This document shows positions 43,631-53,259 of a DNA stretch of 64,000 bases, in pieces. The DNA lies in the NCBI GenBank assembly GCA_040753875.1, contig JBFMDV010000023.1, positions 62,001 through 126,000 of the forward strand. Reading direction: 5' to 3'. The DNA comes from Candidatus Zixiibacteriota bacterium. GTDB taxonomy: Bacteria > Zixibacteria > MSB-5A5 > GN15 > FEB-12. Made by a program: the position numbers and the translations under genes. How positions within the stretch are numbered: the stretch's first letter is position 1; the number at the start of each line of letters is the position of its first letter. The notes under the pieces are model-generated. The model saw only the letters and a list, made by a program, of their open reading frames with translations. It was not told where the DNA came from and did not search any database.

Positions 43631-45349
43631 ATGCGCTGGTCGCAGACATATATCCCGACACTACGAGAGAATCAATCCGAAGCCGAACTTATCTCCCACC
43701 AATTACTGCTGAGGGGCGGGTATATCCGGAAGCTTGCGGCCGGAGTCTACCTCTATCTGCCGCTCATGCAACGGGTGATCGAGAAGTTTGCCAATATTGT
43801 CCGTGACGAGATGAACAAGGCGGGAGCGCTGGAGATCACCATGTCGGTTCTCTGCCCAGCGGAGGTCTGGCAGCAGACTGGACGCTACAGTACGGTCGGC
43901 AAGGAACAGATGCGGATGAAAGACCGTCACCAGCACGAGATGATTCTGTGTGGGACACACGAAGAGACGGTGACCAGCTTGTTGGCGGGCGAGGTGAAAA
44001 GCTATCGGCAGTTGCCGCTCAATCTGTATCAGATTCAGGTGAAATTCCGGGACGAGATCCGGCCCCGGTTCGGCCTCATGCGCGGGCGGGAGTTCATCAT
44101 GAAAGATGCATATACATTCGATGCCGATGAGCAATCGTTCATGGTGGCGTATGAGAAGATGGTGCAGGCCTATTTTAATATCTTCAGGCGGGCTGGAATT
44201 GATGTCGTCAAGGTGGAGTCGGACACGGGCGCAATGGGAGGAAAAGCGGCCCATGAATTCATGATGCTTGTTGACACAACAGCAGGCGAAGAGGTGATCT
44301 TGTTTTGCGACAAGTGCGATTATGCGGCGAATCGCGAGAAGGCACCATTCAAGGACCTGGCAAAGATACCGGCGGAACCGGTGAAAAAGCCAATGCAGGT
44401 AGTGGATACACCAGGTGCTGCGACTATTGAAGAGGTCACATCGTTTTTGAAAGTCGATGCAACTCGTCTGGTGAAGACACTTATCTATATGGCCGACGGC
44501 CAACCGGTCGCGGCGCTGGTGCGCGGGGACCGCGAACTGAATGAAGTGAAACTCAAGAACGCACTTAGTTGCAACGAACTGGTGATGGCTAACGCCGATC
44601 AGGTTCAACAGTATACCAAAGCGCCGGTCGGTTTCGCGGGACCGGTCGGGCTGAAAGAAGTGCCAATCTTAGTAGACCCGTTGGTCGCCGGACTTGTTAA
44701 TTTTGTAGTTGGTGCTAATCAGAACGAAAAGCACATCATCAATGTCAATCTGGATCGGGATTTCAAAGCGACCCGCATGGTGGACCTGAGCCAGGCACAG
44801 GGTGGTGACGGTTGCCCGAAGTGTGACGGTCGGCTGACAGCAAAGAAGGGGATTGAAGTGGGGAACACGTTCATGCTGGGCACTAAGTACTCAATCCCGC
44901 TCAATGCGACGTTTCTGGACGCAGAGGGGAAAGAGCATCCGATGATTATGGGCTCCTATGGTATCGGTATCACACGGACGCCGCAGGCGGCCATAGAGCG
45001 GTATAACGATGAAAAAGGGATAATCTGGCCGAAGCATCTGGCTCCGTATCTTGTCGAAATCATTCCGCTTAATGTCGAAAAGGAGCACATCCGTCAGGCG
45101 TCGGAGAAGGTCTACGCCGACCTGGCGGCAGCGGGGATTGATGCCCTTATGGATGACCGAGACGAACGGGCAGGGGTGAAGTTCAATGACGCCGACCTGA
45201 TCGGCCTGCCGATCAGACTTACGATCGGTGATAAGTCGTTGAAAGATGGGAAAGTAGAGATCAAAGCACGCCGCTCGGCGGCCGTTGAGTTGGTCTCGAT
45301 TGGCGAGGTGGTGGCCGCAGTCAAAAAATTGGCCGCAGAGCTTCCGTAG
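43631..45349 (+). CDS. proS: Prolyl-tRNA synthetase
   Basis: ProRS charges tRNA-Pro. The 572-residue length and layout are of the long bacterial type: catalytic core with motif 2 (FRDEIRPRFGLMRGREFIMKD split here around residue 145), an inserted editing domain (about 225-410), motif 3 (GSYGIGITRTPQAAIE) and an anticodon-binding domain at the C-terminus (YLVEIIPLN, MDDRDERAGVKFNDADLIG). It begins the long translation cluster on the plus strand. Confidence 0.97.
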   Translation: MRWSQTYIPTLRENQSEAELISHQLLLRGGYIRKLAAGVYLYLPLMQRVIEKFANIVRDEMNKAGALEITMSVLCPAEVWQQTGRYSTVGKEQMRMKDRHQHEMILCGTHEETVTSLLAGEVKSYRQLPLNLYQIQVKFRDEIRPRFGLMRGREFIMKDAYTFDADEQSFMVAYEKMVQAYFNIFRRAGIDVVKVESDTGAMGGKAAHEFMMLVDTTAGEEVILFCDKCDYAANREKAPFKDLAKIPAEPVKKPMQVVDTPGAATIEEVTSFLKVDATRLVKTLIYMADGQPVAALVRGDRELNEVKLKNALSCNELVMANADQVQQYTKAPVGFAGPVGLKEVPILVDPLVAGLVNFVVGANQNEKHIINVNLDRDFKATRMVDLSQAQGGDGCPKCDGRLTAKKGIEVGNTFMLGTKYSIPLNATFLDAEGKEHPMIMGSYGIGITRTPQAAIERYNDEKGIIWPKHLAPYLVEIIPLNVEKEHIRQASEKVYADLAAAGIDALMDDRDERAGVKFNDADLIGLPIRLTIGDKSLKDGKVEIKARRSAAVELVSIGEVVAAVKKLAAELP

Positions 45350-45402
45350 GCAACAATTTGGTTGCTTGATAACGAGTTAATCCCTACATTAGCAGGTTCG
45401 GG

Positions 45403-45425
45403 AAGTGGGCATTTGCCCACTTTCT
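45403..45425 (+). terminator. Hairpin between proS and rimP, terminator-like
   Basis: AAGTGGGC (45403-45410) pairs with GCCCACTT (45415-45422) over ATTT, followed by a short T run. It could end proS messages, or act as a leader structure of the rimP-nusA-infB operon. Confidence 0.5.
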
Positions 45426-45448
45426 CGTATTGGACTATTGGTGCAAAC

Positions 45449-45898
45449 ATGGCTGACCAGGATAAGGACAGGGTCATACAGTTGATTCAGGCGCCGCTCG
45501 AAGCGGAAGGGTGCGAACTGGCGGATATTGCGTTGTCTCGTTACCGTACCAGTGTAACGTTGCGCGTTTTTGTCTATTCGGCGCAGGGTCCGACACTCGA
45601 GCAATGCACCCGTCTGTCGCGTGCGATCGGGGACGTTATCGATGGAACCGAGCTGTTCGGGAAAGGTTATACTCTTGAAGTGTCCTCCCCGGGTCTGGAT
45701 CGACCGCTGCAATCAGCCAGAGATTTCAAGTACCGCATCGGCGAGACGGTTCGGGTGCTGTTTGCCGACCCGAAGCGGAAGCATGTGACGGCCCAGATCG
45801 TCGCAGCAGCCGATGACCAGGTGGAGTTCAGGGATGACCTCGGCGGCACGTTTAGTGTCCCCCTGGTCGACATAGCGAAGGCAAAAATCGTTTTTTAG
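45449..45898 (+). CDS. rimP: Ribosome maturation factor RimP
   Basis: RimP helps assemble the 30S subunit. I start at ATG 45449 (149 residues), because the earlier in-frame ATG at 45362 would place the hairpin inside the gene. Family segments include LIQAPLEAEGCELADIALSR, DGTELFGKGYTLEVSSPGLDRPL, where SSPGLDRPL is the signature, and a C-terminal Sm-like domain. It lies 15 nt before nusA, the standard gene order. Confidence 0.95.
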   Translation: MADQDKDRVIQLIQAPLEAEGCELADIALSRYRTSVTLRVFVYSAQGPTLEQCTRLSRAIGDVIDGTELFGKGYTLEVSSPGLDRPLQSARDFKYRIGETVRVLFADPKRKHVTAQIVAAADDQVEFRDDLGGTFSVPLVDIAKAKIVF

Positions 45899-45913
45899 TG
45901 GGAGACTGTCGAT

Positions 45914-47320
45914 ATGGCATTTGACATGGTCGAAGCGATGACACTCATCGCGCGGGAAAAGAATATCGATTTCGATGCGGTCGTGGAGACGCTTGAGACC
46001 AGTCTCATGGCGGCGGCGAAGAAGAAATACGCGTTCACCGACAATATCTCCTTCAAGTTCGACAAGAAGGCCAACGAGCTGTACATGATCCGGACCCGCA
46101 AGGTGATGGAGCAGGTGACGGACCCGACGATCGAGATCGGGCTGGCAGAAGCTCGCGAGATCGACTCGGACGCCAAACTCGGGGATGATCTCGATGAATA
46201 CCTTGATTACGAATCCGAGTTCGGCCGCAACGCCATCAACTCGGCCAAGCAGATCCTGATCCAGAAGATCCGTGACGCCGAGCACGAGCGAATCTATGCC
46301 GAGTACATCGACAAGGTGGGGACGCTGATCACCGGCGTGGTGCAGCATATCGACAAGGGAAATGTGATTGTCAATCTGGGGCGTGGCGAGGCGATTCTGC
46401 CGATCAAGGAGCAGATCCCGCGTGAGAAGTTCCGCCAGGGGGACCGGATCAGGGCGTATATCCAGGACGTGCAGAAATCGCCGCGCGGGCCGCAGATCGT
46501 GTTGTCGCGCGTGAACAACGAATTTCTGCGCGCCTTGTTCGCACTGGAGGTGCCGGAGATATACGAGAAAGTGATCGAAATCCGCGCGATCGCCCGTGAA
46601 CCCGGCGAGCGGGCCAAAATCGCCGTGTATTCCTCCGATGAACGGATCGATCCGGTGGGGGCCTGCGTGGGGATCAAGGGGGTGCGGGTACAGAGTATTG
46701 TCCGCGAGTTGAACAATGAGCGGATCGATATCGTGCCGTTCTCATCGAATTCCGAGGTGTTTGTCACGCGCGCGCTGGCGCCGGCCAAGGTGTACCATAT
46801 CGATGTATTCGATATGGAGAAAAAAATGCGGGTGGCGGTCGAGGATGAGAAGCTATCGCTGGCGATCGGTCGGAATGGCCAGAATGCCCGTCTGGCATCG
46901 AAGCTGACGGGTTGGAAAGTGGACATTGTCTCCGAGTCCGAATACAACGAAATGAAGCGTCGTGAGGCCGAACTGCTGGTGCCGGTGGGTGAGCTGGAAG
47001 GCGTTGGGACGAAATTGCGCGATCGGCTGCTTGATGCGGATATCAGCTCGGTACAGCGCCTGGCGCTGGCCTCGCCGGAGATATTGATGAAGATCGAAGG
47101 GATCGGCCAGAAGACGGCCGACACCCTGATCGAGAAGGCCAAGGCGTTTGTCGAACGGCTGGAGAGGGAGCGGAGCCAGCGCGAGGCCGCGGAGAAGAAG
47201 GCGGGCACGGCCCAGCCGGAAGAGGAAGCGAAGCTGGAAGTCAGCGATGTGTTTGTCGACGAGGGGTCGGAGACCCCGCACGTGAATGACACGGCCGACA
47301 AGGGCGAGGAGCGCCCATAG
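45914..47320 (+). CDS. nusA: Transcription factor NusA
   Basis: NusA binds RNA polymerase and modulates pausing, termination and antitermination. The 468-residue protein has the N-terminal polymerase-binding domain (to about 125), an S1 domain (TGVVQHIDKGNVIVNLGRGEAILP), two KH domains (RIDPVGACVGIKGVRVQSIV and KLSLAIGRNGQNARLASKLTG) and a C-terminal helix-hairpin-helix pair (IEGIGQKTADTLIEKA) with an acidic tail. Operon position between rimP and infB is canonical. Confidence 0.97.
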   Translation: MAFDMVEAMTLIAREKNIDFDAVVETLETSLMAAAKKKYAFTDNISFKFDKKANELYMIRTRKVMEQVTDPTIEIGLAEAREIDSDAKLGDDLDEYLDYESEFGRNAINSAKQILIQKIRDAEHERIYAEYIDKVGTLITGVVQHIDKGNVIVNLGRGEAILPIKEQIPREKFRQGDRIRAYIQDVQKSPRGPQIVLSRVNNEFLRALFALEVPEIYEKVIEIRAIAREPGERAKIAVYSSDERIDPVGACVGIKGVRVQSIVRELNNERIDIVPFSSNSEVFVTRALAPAKVYHIDVFDMEKKMRVAVEDEKLSLAIGRNGQNARLASKLTGWKVDIVSESEYNEMKRREAELLVPVGELEGVGTKLRDRLLDADISSVQRLALASPEILMKIEGIGQKTADTLIEKAKAFVERLERERSQREAAEKKAGTAQPEEEAKLEVSDVFVDEGSETPHVNDTADKGEERP

Positions 47321-47385
47321 GACAGGGACACGAAACCGGCCCGCACCGGTCAGAGCGGCGCAGCGGCTCCGGGAGGTGAAAGAAC

Positions 47386-49674
47386 ATGGCAATAAAGACA
47401 GTACGCATCTACGAACTGGCCAAGGAGCATAATGTCTCCGCAGCGGCGATGATGAAGATCGTCCTGGAGCTTGGGTTCACGCCGAAGTCGCATATGTCGG
47501 TGGCGACGACCGAGTTGGTTCTGGCGGTTGAGCAGAAATTCGCCCGCGAGAAGCAGGAAGCCAAAAAGGAGATGGAGCAGAAGGTTCAGGTGCGTGAAAA
47601 GGTAACGGCCGCCGCCGCTGCTGCCGCAGCGCCGCCGACACCTGTGCCGCCAGTTCCAGGCGCGCCGGTTCAGCCGATCTCGTCACAGATGAACATCGGC
47701 GGTATCAAAGTGTCCGGCACGCAGAGTCCGGTAACCGATCTCATGCGACGTATCGATAAGAAGAAAAAGAAAAAGGAGCGCCGCAAACGGAAAGACCGAC
47801 GTGACGTCAATCAACTCGAAGTGGCACGTGCGTTCAAGGCCACCATGGCCAACCTTTCCACGGCACGCACCAAACGGAAAGTCAGACGGTCCGACAGTGA
47901 CGATGTCTCGACGCAGGTCGAGGAGACCAATGTGATCGAGGTCAATGAGTTTATGTCGGTGGCCGAGTTGGCCAGACTGCTGGACCGGAAGCCGGTTGAG
48001 GTAGTGGCCAAGCTGATGGAAATGGGCATGATGGCGACCATCAATCAGCGTCTGGATATGGATACGATCGAGATGGTGGCTGCGGAATATGACTTTGAGG
48101 TCCGGCCAGTGGCGGAGATCGGCGAAGAAGCTCGCGAAGAGGAAAGCGAAGAGAGTCTCGCCACCCGGGCGCCGGTGGTGACCGTCATGGGGCACGTGGA
48201 CCACGGCAAGACTTCGCTGTTGGACTATATCCGCAAGACGAATGTTGTTGCCGGCGAGGCGGGTGCGATCACGCAGCATATCGGGGCGTATGAGGTCACG
48301 CATGGCGACCAGCGGATCGTGTTTTTGGATACGCCGGGGCATGAGGCGTTCACGGCCATGCGTGCCCGCGGAGCACAAATCACCGACCTGGTCGTGCTGG
48401 TGGTGGCGGCGGATGAATCGGTTATGCCGCAGACGGTAGAGGCGATCGACCACGCACGGGCCGCCAACGTGCCGATCATTGTGGCGATCAATAAAGTCGA
48501 CAAGCCGACCGCCAACCCTGAAGCGGTCCGCACGCAACTGGCGCAGCACAACCTGTTGGCCGAGGAATGGGGCGGCAAGACCATCATGGTCGAAGTTTCA
48601 GCCAAGTCCGGCCTTGGGGTCGACAAGCTGCTTGATATGATAGTCCTGCAGGCGGAGATGATGGATCTCAAGGCGGACCCGGAGATCCGGGCTCAGGGTG
48701 TGGTGGTGGACGCTCGACTGGAAAGGGGACGTGGTCCTGTGGCCACTGTTCTCATCCAGAAGGGAACGTGCGAGGTTGGGGACCCGATCGTGGCCGGTGT
48801 CTGGAGCGGACGTATCCGCACTATTACCAATGACCGGGACAAAAGGTTGTCAATAGTAGGGCCGGCGACGCCTGCGCAGATCACCGGTTTAGGCGGCGTG
48901 CCGCAAGCCGGCGACAGCTTCCTCGCGGTCAAGGATGACCAGGAAGCCAAGGAGATCTCGCTCAAGCGAAGCCAGGTGAAGCGCGAATCGGATTTCCGTC
49001 GTCCCCACGGGGCGGTTACACTTGACCGAGTATTCGACCAGATCAAAGAGGGGCAGATCAAAGAAGTCCGTCTGGTTATCAAGGGGGATGTGGATGGCTC
49101 GGTAGAGGTGCTGTCGGACACGCTCGGCAAGATCTCGACCAGCGAGGTGAAAACAAACATCATTCGTCAGGGTGTGGGCGGGATCACGGAATCGGATGTC
49201 CTGCTGGCGGCCGCTTCCAATGCGATCATTATCGGATTCCAGGTGACACCGGACAGCCGGGCCCGCGAGTTGGCGCGTCGTGAGAAAGTGGATATCCGGC
49301 AGTACAATATCATCTATGAAGCCGAACAGGACGTCCGGAAGGCGCTCGAAGGGCTGCTGGCGCCCACGATTTCGGAGAAGTTTGTAGGCATGGCAGAGGT
49401 GCGCAATACGTTCCGGGTGCCCAAGGTAGGAGTGATAGCGGGTTGCTATGTTAAGGAGGGGCGCATCAACAGAAAAGACCATATTCGCCTGACGCGTGAC
49501 GGCAAGGTGATACTGAGCGGGACGGTCGGCTCCCTCAAACGGTTCAAAGACGATGCGCGCGAAGTAAAAGAGGGGTTTGAGTGCGGTATCGGCATCGAGA
49601 ATTTCAATGACGTCAAGGTCGGCGATATTATCGAGGCATTCGAGACCGTCGAGACGGCACGGACGCTGGATTGA
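47386..49674 (+). CDS. infB: Translation initiation factor IF-2
   Basis: IF-2 is the GTPase that brings initiator tRNA to the 30S subunit. The 762-residue protein has the IF2-N segment ([20 protein letters not shown]), an Ala/Pro linker, a run of lysines and arginines near residue 125-140, a second IF2-N-like segment, and the G domain with [31 protein letters not shown] and [10 protein letters not shown]. Domains II-IV follow. A GGAGGTG ribosome site lies before the ATG. The small ylxR/ylxQ genes often found between nusA and infB are absent. Confidence 0.98.
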   Translation: MAIKTVRIYELAKEHNVSAAAMMKIVLELGFTPKSHMSVATTELVLAVEQKFAREKQEAKKEMEQKVQVREKVTAAAAAAAAPPTPVPPVPGAPVQPISSQMNIGGIKVSGTQSPVTDLMRRIDKKKKKKERRKRKDRRDVNQLEVARAFKATMANLSTARTKRKVRRSDSDDVSTQVEETNVIEVNEFMSVAELARLLDRKPVEVVAKLMEMGMMATINQRLDMDTIEMVAAEYDFEVRPVAEIGEEAREEESEESLATRAPVVTVMGHVDHGKTSLLDYIRKTNVVAGEAGAITQHIGAYEVTHGDQRIVFLDTPGHEAFTAMRARGAQITDLVVLVVAADESVMPQTVEAIDHARAANVPIIVAINKVDKPTANPEAVRTQLAQHNLLAEEWGGKTIMVEVSAKSGLGVDKLLDMIVLQAEMMDLKADPEIRAQGVVVDARLERGRGPVATVLIQKGTCEVGDPIVAGVWSGRIRTITNDRDKRLSIVGPATPAQITGLGGVPQAGDSFLAVKDDQEAKEISLKRSQVKRESDFRRPHGAVTLDRVFDQIKEGQIKEVRLVIKGDVDGSVEVLSDTLGKISTSEVKTNIIRQGVGGITESDVLLAAASNAIIIGFQVTPDSRARELARREKVDIRQYNIIYEAEQDVRKALEGLLAPTISEKFVGMAEVRNTFRVPKVGVIAGCYVKEGRINRKDHIRLTRDGKVILSGTVGSLKRFKDDAREVKEGFECGIGIENFNDVKVGDIIEAFETVETARTLD

Positions 49675-49736
49675 TAGAGCGATCCTGGAGGACCGGAGCT
49701 CGTGCTACCTTGCGGAGCTGTGCGCAACGGGGGTAG

Positions 49737-50102
49737 ATGGCTGTGAAGCAATATAAGCGATCGGACCGACTGGCCGAGCAAATCCTGCGCGACATCTCGA
49801 GTCTGCTGGCACAGGAGTTGGCCGATAAGATGCCCGGCCTGGTGACGTTCACCCATGTTCGGCTCAGCGACGATCTTCGCTACGCCACTGTCTATTACTC
49901 GTACCTGGGGGACCAGGCGCATCGGGACAAGCTGGATGGATATCTGATTAAAGAAAACAAGCGAATACGGTCATTGGTGGGACGAAATTTGCGAGTGCGC
50001 ACAATTCCGGAGTTCCGGTTTAAGTTCGACCCATCGATTGAAGAGGGCATCCGGATCGAGCAATTGCTGAATGAAATCAGGAATGAACGCAAAGACACAT
50101 AA
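49737..50102 (+). CDS. rbfA: Ribosome-binding factor A
   Basis: RbfA binds 16S rRNA helix 1 and is needed for late 30S maturation and cold tolerance. The 121-residue protein has the expected KH-like fold and segments (YKRSDRLAEQILRDISSLLA, FTHVRLSDDLRYATVYYSYL, VRTIPEFRFKFDPSIEEG). Its end overlaps the following phosphoesterase gene. Confidence 0.95.
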   Translation: MAVKQYKRSDRLAEQILRDISSLLAQELADKMPGLVTFTHVRLSDDLRYATVYYSYLGDQAHRDKLDGYLIKENKRIRSLVGRNLRVRTIPEFRFKFDPSIEEGIRIEQLLNEIRNERKDT

Positions 50103-51090
50103 CGCCATATCGACCACGGTGATGCCGGCCGGTGCGATCCGAGAGATCCTGCTTGGCGCCCGGCGTATCCTTGTTGCCTCCCATATCGACCCGGACGGCG
50201 ATGCCCTGGGAACACAGCTGGCGTTCGCCAGCTACGTGCGCCATCTGGGAAAAGAACCGCTCCTGGTCCGCGATTCGGAGGTTCCGCACAAGTACCGCTT
50301 TCTCCATGGAGCTGAGTCGATACCCCGAACCGAATCGCTGCCCGACGATACGACTATCGACGCTGCCGTCATCCTGGAGTGTCCGAATATCGAACGGATT
50401 GGGACCGCCTGTCGGTGGCTGAAGGACGGCTTGCCGATCGTGAACATCGATCATCATCGGGACAACGCGGCTTTCGGGCGAATCAATTGGGTGGACAGCA
50501 GCATGTCATCGGTCGGTGAGATGGTGTATGAATATTTCCGGGCGGACGGTTACAGACCAACTGCCGATGTGGCCGAGCAATTGTATACGGCCATACTGAC
50601 CGATACCGGACGATTCCGGTACAGCTCCACGTCACCTCGCACCATGGCCGTGGCCGGCGAACTGATCGCAGCGGGAGCTGACCCGCACAAGATCTGCAAT
50701 ATGGTGTACTACAACGTTCGTCCGAGCACAATGAAGCTGATCGGAGCGGTGCTGAACACTCTTGAATTCCACGACCATGGTCGGATCTGTTTACTGACGC
50801 TGACAAAGCAGATGTTACGGGAGGCGGGCGCAGAGGAGTCGGAATCGGACGGCCTGGTGGACTACACGTTATTCAGCGAAGGGGTGTTGGCCGGCGCGCT
50901 GCTAAAAGAGCTCGATGTTGCCAGGACCAAGGTCTCCTTGCGTTCGGCCAACGGCATCAATGTATCGGGTATCGCCGCACAATTCGGCGGGGGCGGTCAT
51001 TACAACGCGGCCGGTTGTACCCTGCCGCTGCCTTTGGAGCGAGCGCGGGCGGAGATAGTTCGTTTATTGACGGAGGCAGGCAATGGGTGA
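50083..51090 (+). CDS. nrnA: DHH-family phosphoesterase, NrnA-like (nanoRNase/pAp phosphatase)
   Basis: NrnA degrades very short RNAs and dephosphorylates pAp. The protein of about 335 residues has DPDGDALGTQLAF (first metal motif), the DHH motif in VNIDHHRDNAAFG, TDTGRFRYSSTSPR, and the DHHA1 signature FGGGGHYNAAG at the C-terminus. The start is uncertain (50071, 50083 or 50122 ATG); all but the last overlap rbfA. rbfA-nrnA-truB is a common order. Confidence 0.92.
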   Translation: MNAKTHNAISTTVMPAGAIREILLGARRILVASHIDPDGDALGTQLAFASYVRHLGKEPLLVRDSEVPHKYRFLHGAESIPRTESLPDDTTIDAAVILECPNIERIGTACRWLKDGLPIVNIDHHRDNAAFGRINWVDSSMSSVGEMVYEYFRADGYRPTADVAEQLYTAILTDTGRFRYSSTSPRTMAVAGELIAAGADPHKICNMVYYNVRPSTMKLIGAVLNTLEFHDHGRICLLTLTKQMLREAGAEESESDGLVDYTLFSEGVLAGALLKELDVARTKVSLRSANGINVSGIAAQFGGGGHYNAAGCTLPLPLERARAEIVRLLTEAGNG

Positions 51091-52027
51091 CCGTGACCGA
51101 TTCCACGGCGTGCTGCTGGTAGACAAACCGACGGGCATGTCGAGCCATGACGTAGTGGGGAAGGTGCGCCGGATAGTGGGACAACAGACCGTGGGGCATA
51201 CCGGTACGCTTGACCCGCTCGCGACCGGCCTTCTGGTCATGTGCCTCGGCAAAGCCACCAAGATTTCGCAATACTTGATGATCGAAGAGAAGGAGTACCT
51301 GGCACAACTGCGGCTGGGTGTCCGATCCACCACGTACGATGCCGAAGGCGTTATTGGCGACCCCGCATCGGCGACCGTGCCGATAATTACCCTTGACGAC
51401 ATCTCGCGCATACTTCCGGATTTTACCGGCTCTATTCGCCAGAGAGTTCCAGCGTATTCTTCGGTACAGATCGACGGAAAACGCCTGTATAAGATCGCCC
51501 GCAAGGGGAAAGAAATAGCATTGCCCGAACGCGAGGTAGTGATCAGCTCGCTCTGTGTCGTTCAGTACGATCCGCCGTTCCTGGCGCTTGCGGTGACGTG
51601 TTCAAAGGGGACGTACGTTCGGTCTCTGGCGCATGATATCGGCGAACGACTGGGCTGTGGGGCATACCTTTCAGGTCTGCGGCGGACCCGCATGGGCTCG
51701 TTTCGGATCGAGCAGGCGCTGACATTGGAACAACTGGCGTCGCGGGCCGGGGGCGGAGCACTGCCAGACCTGATCTCTCCGATCGACAGCGCCCTTCCCT
51801 GGGGGGCAATTCAGATCGCAGAACAGTTCAGCGAATCGGTAGGGTTCGGAAGACTGCCTCACTGGACCGACATCGCTGGGTATCGGGGCGATTTCAGAGC
51901 CGGGGACAGGGTGATCGTCAAGGACAGTCACGATGTGCTGGCCATGGGCGTAGCCGGAGCGGATTCCTGCCAGTTCGCATTGCACGTCGGAACGCCGCTG
52001 ACAGAATACTTGCGGGTGCTGGCGTGA
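51083..52027 (+). CDS. truB: tRNA pseudouridine-55 synthase
   Basis: TruB makes pseudouridine 55 in the T loop. The 314-residue protein begins GVLLVDKPTGMSSHDVVGKV, has the catalytic aspartate in GHTGTLDPLATGLL, the AYSSVQIDGKRLYKIARKG segment and CSKGTYVRSLAHDIGERLG. A short C-terminal domain (RAGDRVIVKDSHDVLAMG) is PUA-like. It overlaps nrnA by 8 nt and ribF by 4 nt (GTGA). Confidence 0.96.
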   Translation: MGDRDRFHGVLLVDKPTGMSSHDVVGKVRRIVGQQTVGHTGTLDPLATGLLVMCLGKATKISQYLMIEEKEYLAQLRLGVRSTTYDAEGVIGDPASATVPIITLDDISRILPDFTGSIRQRVPAYSSVQIDGKRLYKIARKGKEIALPEREVVISSLCVVQYDPPFLALAVTCSKGTYVRSLAHDIGERLGCGAYLSGLRRTRMGSFRIEQALTLEQLASRAGGGALPDLISPIDSALPWGAIQIAEQFSESVGFGRLPHWTDIAGYRGDFRAGDRVIVKDSHDVLAMGVAGADSCQFALHVGTPLTEYLRVLA

Positions 52028-52977
52028 AGAATCGGTTTGTTCGTGGATTGGCGAATCTGGGACCTCGTCCCGAATCGGGCGCCGTGGTGACTATCGGGAC
52101 GTTCGACGGGATCCACCGCGGTCATCAGGCGATTTTCGCACGCGTTCGGGAAGCCGGCAAGGTGACCGGACTGGAATCAATCCTGGTCACGTTCGATCCA
52201 CACCCACGCGTGGTGGTGCAGCCGGAGCGGCCACCCCGGTTATTAACGACCATCGAAGAGAAGGAACAGTTCATCCCGTGTTTTTTCGAGGGCCGGGTGC
52301 TCGTGCTCGCATTTGACCAGGTGCTCATGAACAAGTCGGCCGAGCAATTCGTGAAAGAAGTTCTCATTGCAGGTATCGGAGTGCGTCGGTTAATTGTAGG
52401 TTACGACCACGCGTTCGGCAAGAATCGCACGGGGAATCCGGCCGAGTTGAAACGATTGGGACAGGAATACGGTTTTGAGGTTGAGGTTGTGGAGCCCGTC
52501 ATGGTGGCGGGGATGGCAGTCTCGTCGTCGCGGATACGCAAGGCGTTCGACAGCGGGCGATTTGACGAGGCCGTGCGGTTGCTGGGCCACGATTACGCGA
52601 TATACGGCACGGTGGAGCGGGGGATCGGGCTTGGCCGCAAGCTGGGCTACCCGACCGCAAATGTACATCACGGCGCCGCCAAACTGCTGCCGACCGAGGG
52701 CGTGTATGCATGCCGTGTGCAGGTAGAGGGTGAAGAATTCAAGGGAATGATGTTTATCGGGCGCAACCACTTCAATCCGGCGGGACGGATCACGGTCGAA
52801 GCCAACATCTTCGACTTCGATCGCGATATTTACGATGAAGAGATCACCGTGTACCCGACCCGGTTCGTGCGGGAGAATCGGGTGTTCCCGTCGACCGGCG
52901 ACTTGGTGCAGCAGATCGAAAAAGACAAACAGCATATTATGGGAATAGTGAAACAAGGAGAAACAGCATGCCAGTAA
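52024..52977 (+). CDS. ribF: Bifunctional riboflavin kinase / FAD synthetase
   Basis: RibF converts riboflavin to FMN and FAD. The N-terminal adenylyltransferase domain has [15 protein letters not shown] with the HxGH-type motif and [19 protein letters not shown]. The C-terminal kinase domain has [16 protein letters not shown] and the late [10 protein letters not shown] segment. The start is a GTG overlapping the truB stop. No FMN riboswitch precedes it. The end overlaps rpsO by 10 nt. Confidence 0.96.
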   Translation: MKNRFVRGLANLGPRPESGAVVTIGTFDGIHRGHQAIFARVREAGKVTGLESILVTFDPHPRVVVQPERPPRLLTTIEEKEQFIPCFFEGRVLVLAFDQVLMNKSAEQFVKEVLIAGIGVRRLIVGYDHAFGKNRTGNPAELKRLGQEYGFEVEVVEPVMVAGMAVSSSRIRKAFDSGRFDEAVRLLGHDYAIYGTVERGIGLGRKLGYPTANVHHGAAKLLPTEGVYACRVQVEGEEFKGMMFIGRNHFNPAGRITVEANIFDFDRDIYDEEITVYPTRFVRENRVFPSTGDLVQQIEKDKQHIMGIVKQGETACQ

Positions 52978-53237
52978 CGAAGGAGCAGAAGGCCAAGACC
53001 ATTCTGCAGCATCGCCTTCACGAGTCGGACACCGGCTCGCCCGAGGTGCAGATCGCTCTGTTGACGGAGCGGGTGAACATGATCACAGAGCATCTCAAGA
53101 CGCACAAGAAGGATTATCACACCCGACACGGACTGTTGAAGCTGGTCGGACAGCGTCGCCGTTTGTTGGATTATTTGAAAGATCGCGATATCGTCAGCTA
53201 TCGCGAGGTCATTGCCGAGCTTGGGCTGCGGCGATAG
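52968..53237 (+). CDS. rpsO: 30S ribosomal protein S15
   Basis: The 89-residue protein is full-length S15: the family segments [40 protein letters not shown] and [12 protein letters not shown] are all present. AAGGAG lies 7 nt before the ATG, inside the end of ribF. It precedes pnp by 22 nt, the classical rpsO-pnp pair. Confidence 0.98.
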   Translation: MPVTKEQKAKTILQHRLHESDTGSPEVQIALLTERVNMITEHLKTHKKDYHTRHGLLKLVGQRRRLLDYLKDRDIVSYREVIAELGLRR

Positions 53238-53259
53238 GTAAGGAACAGGTATTTCATTT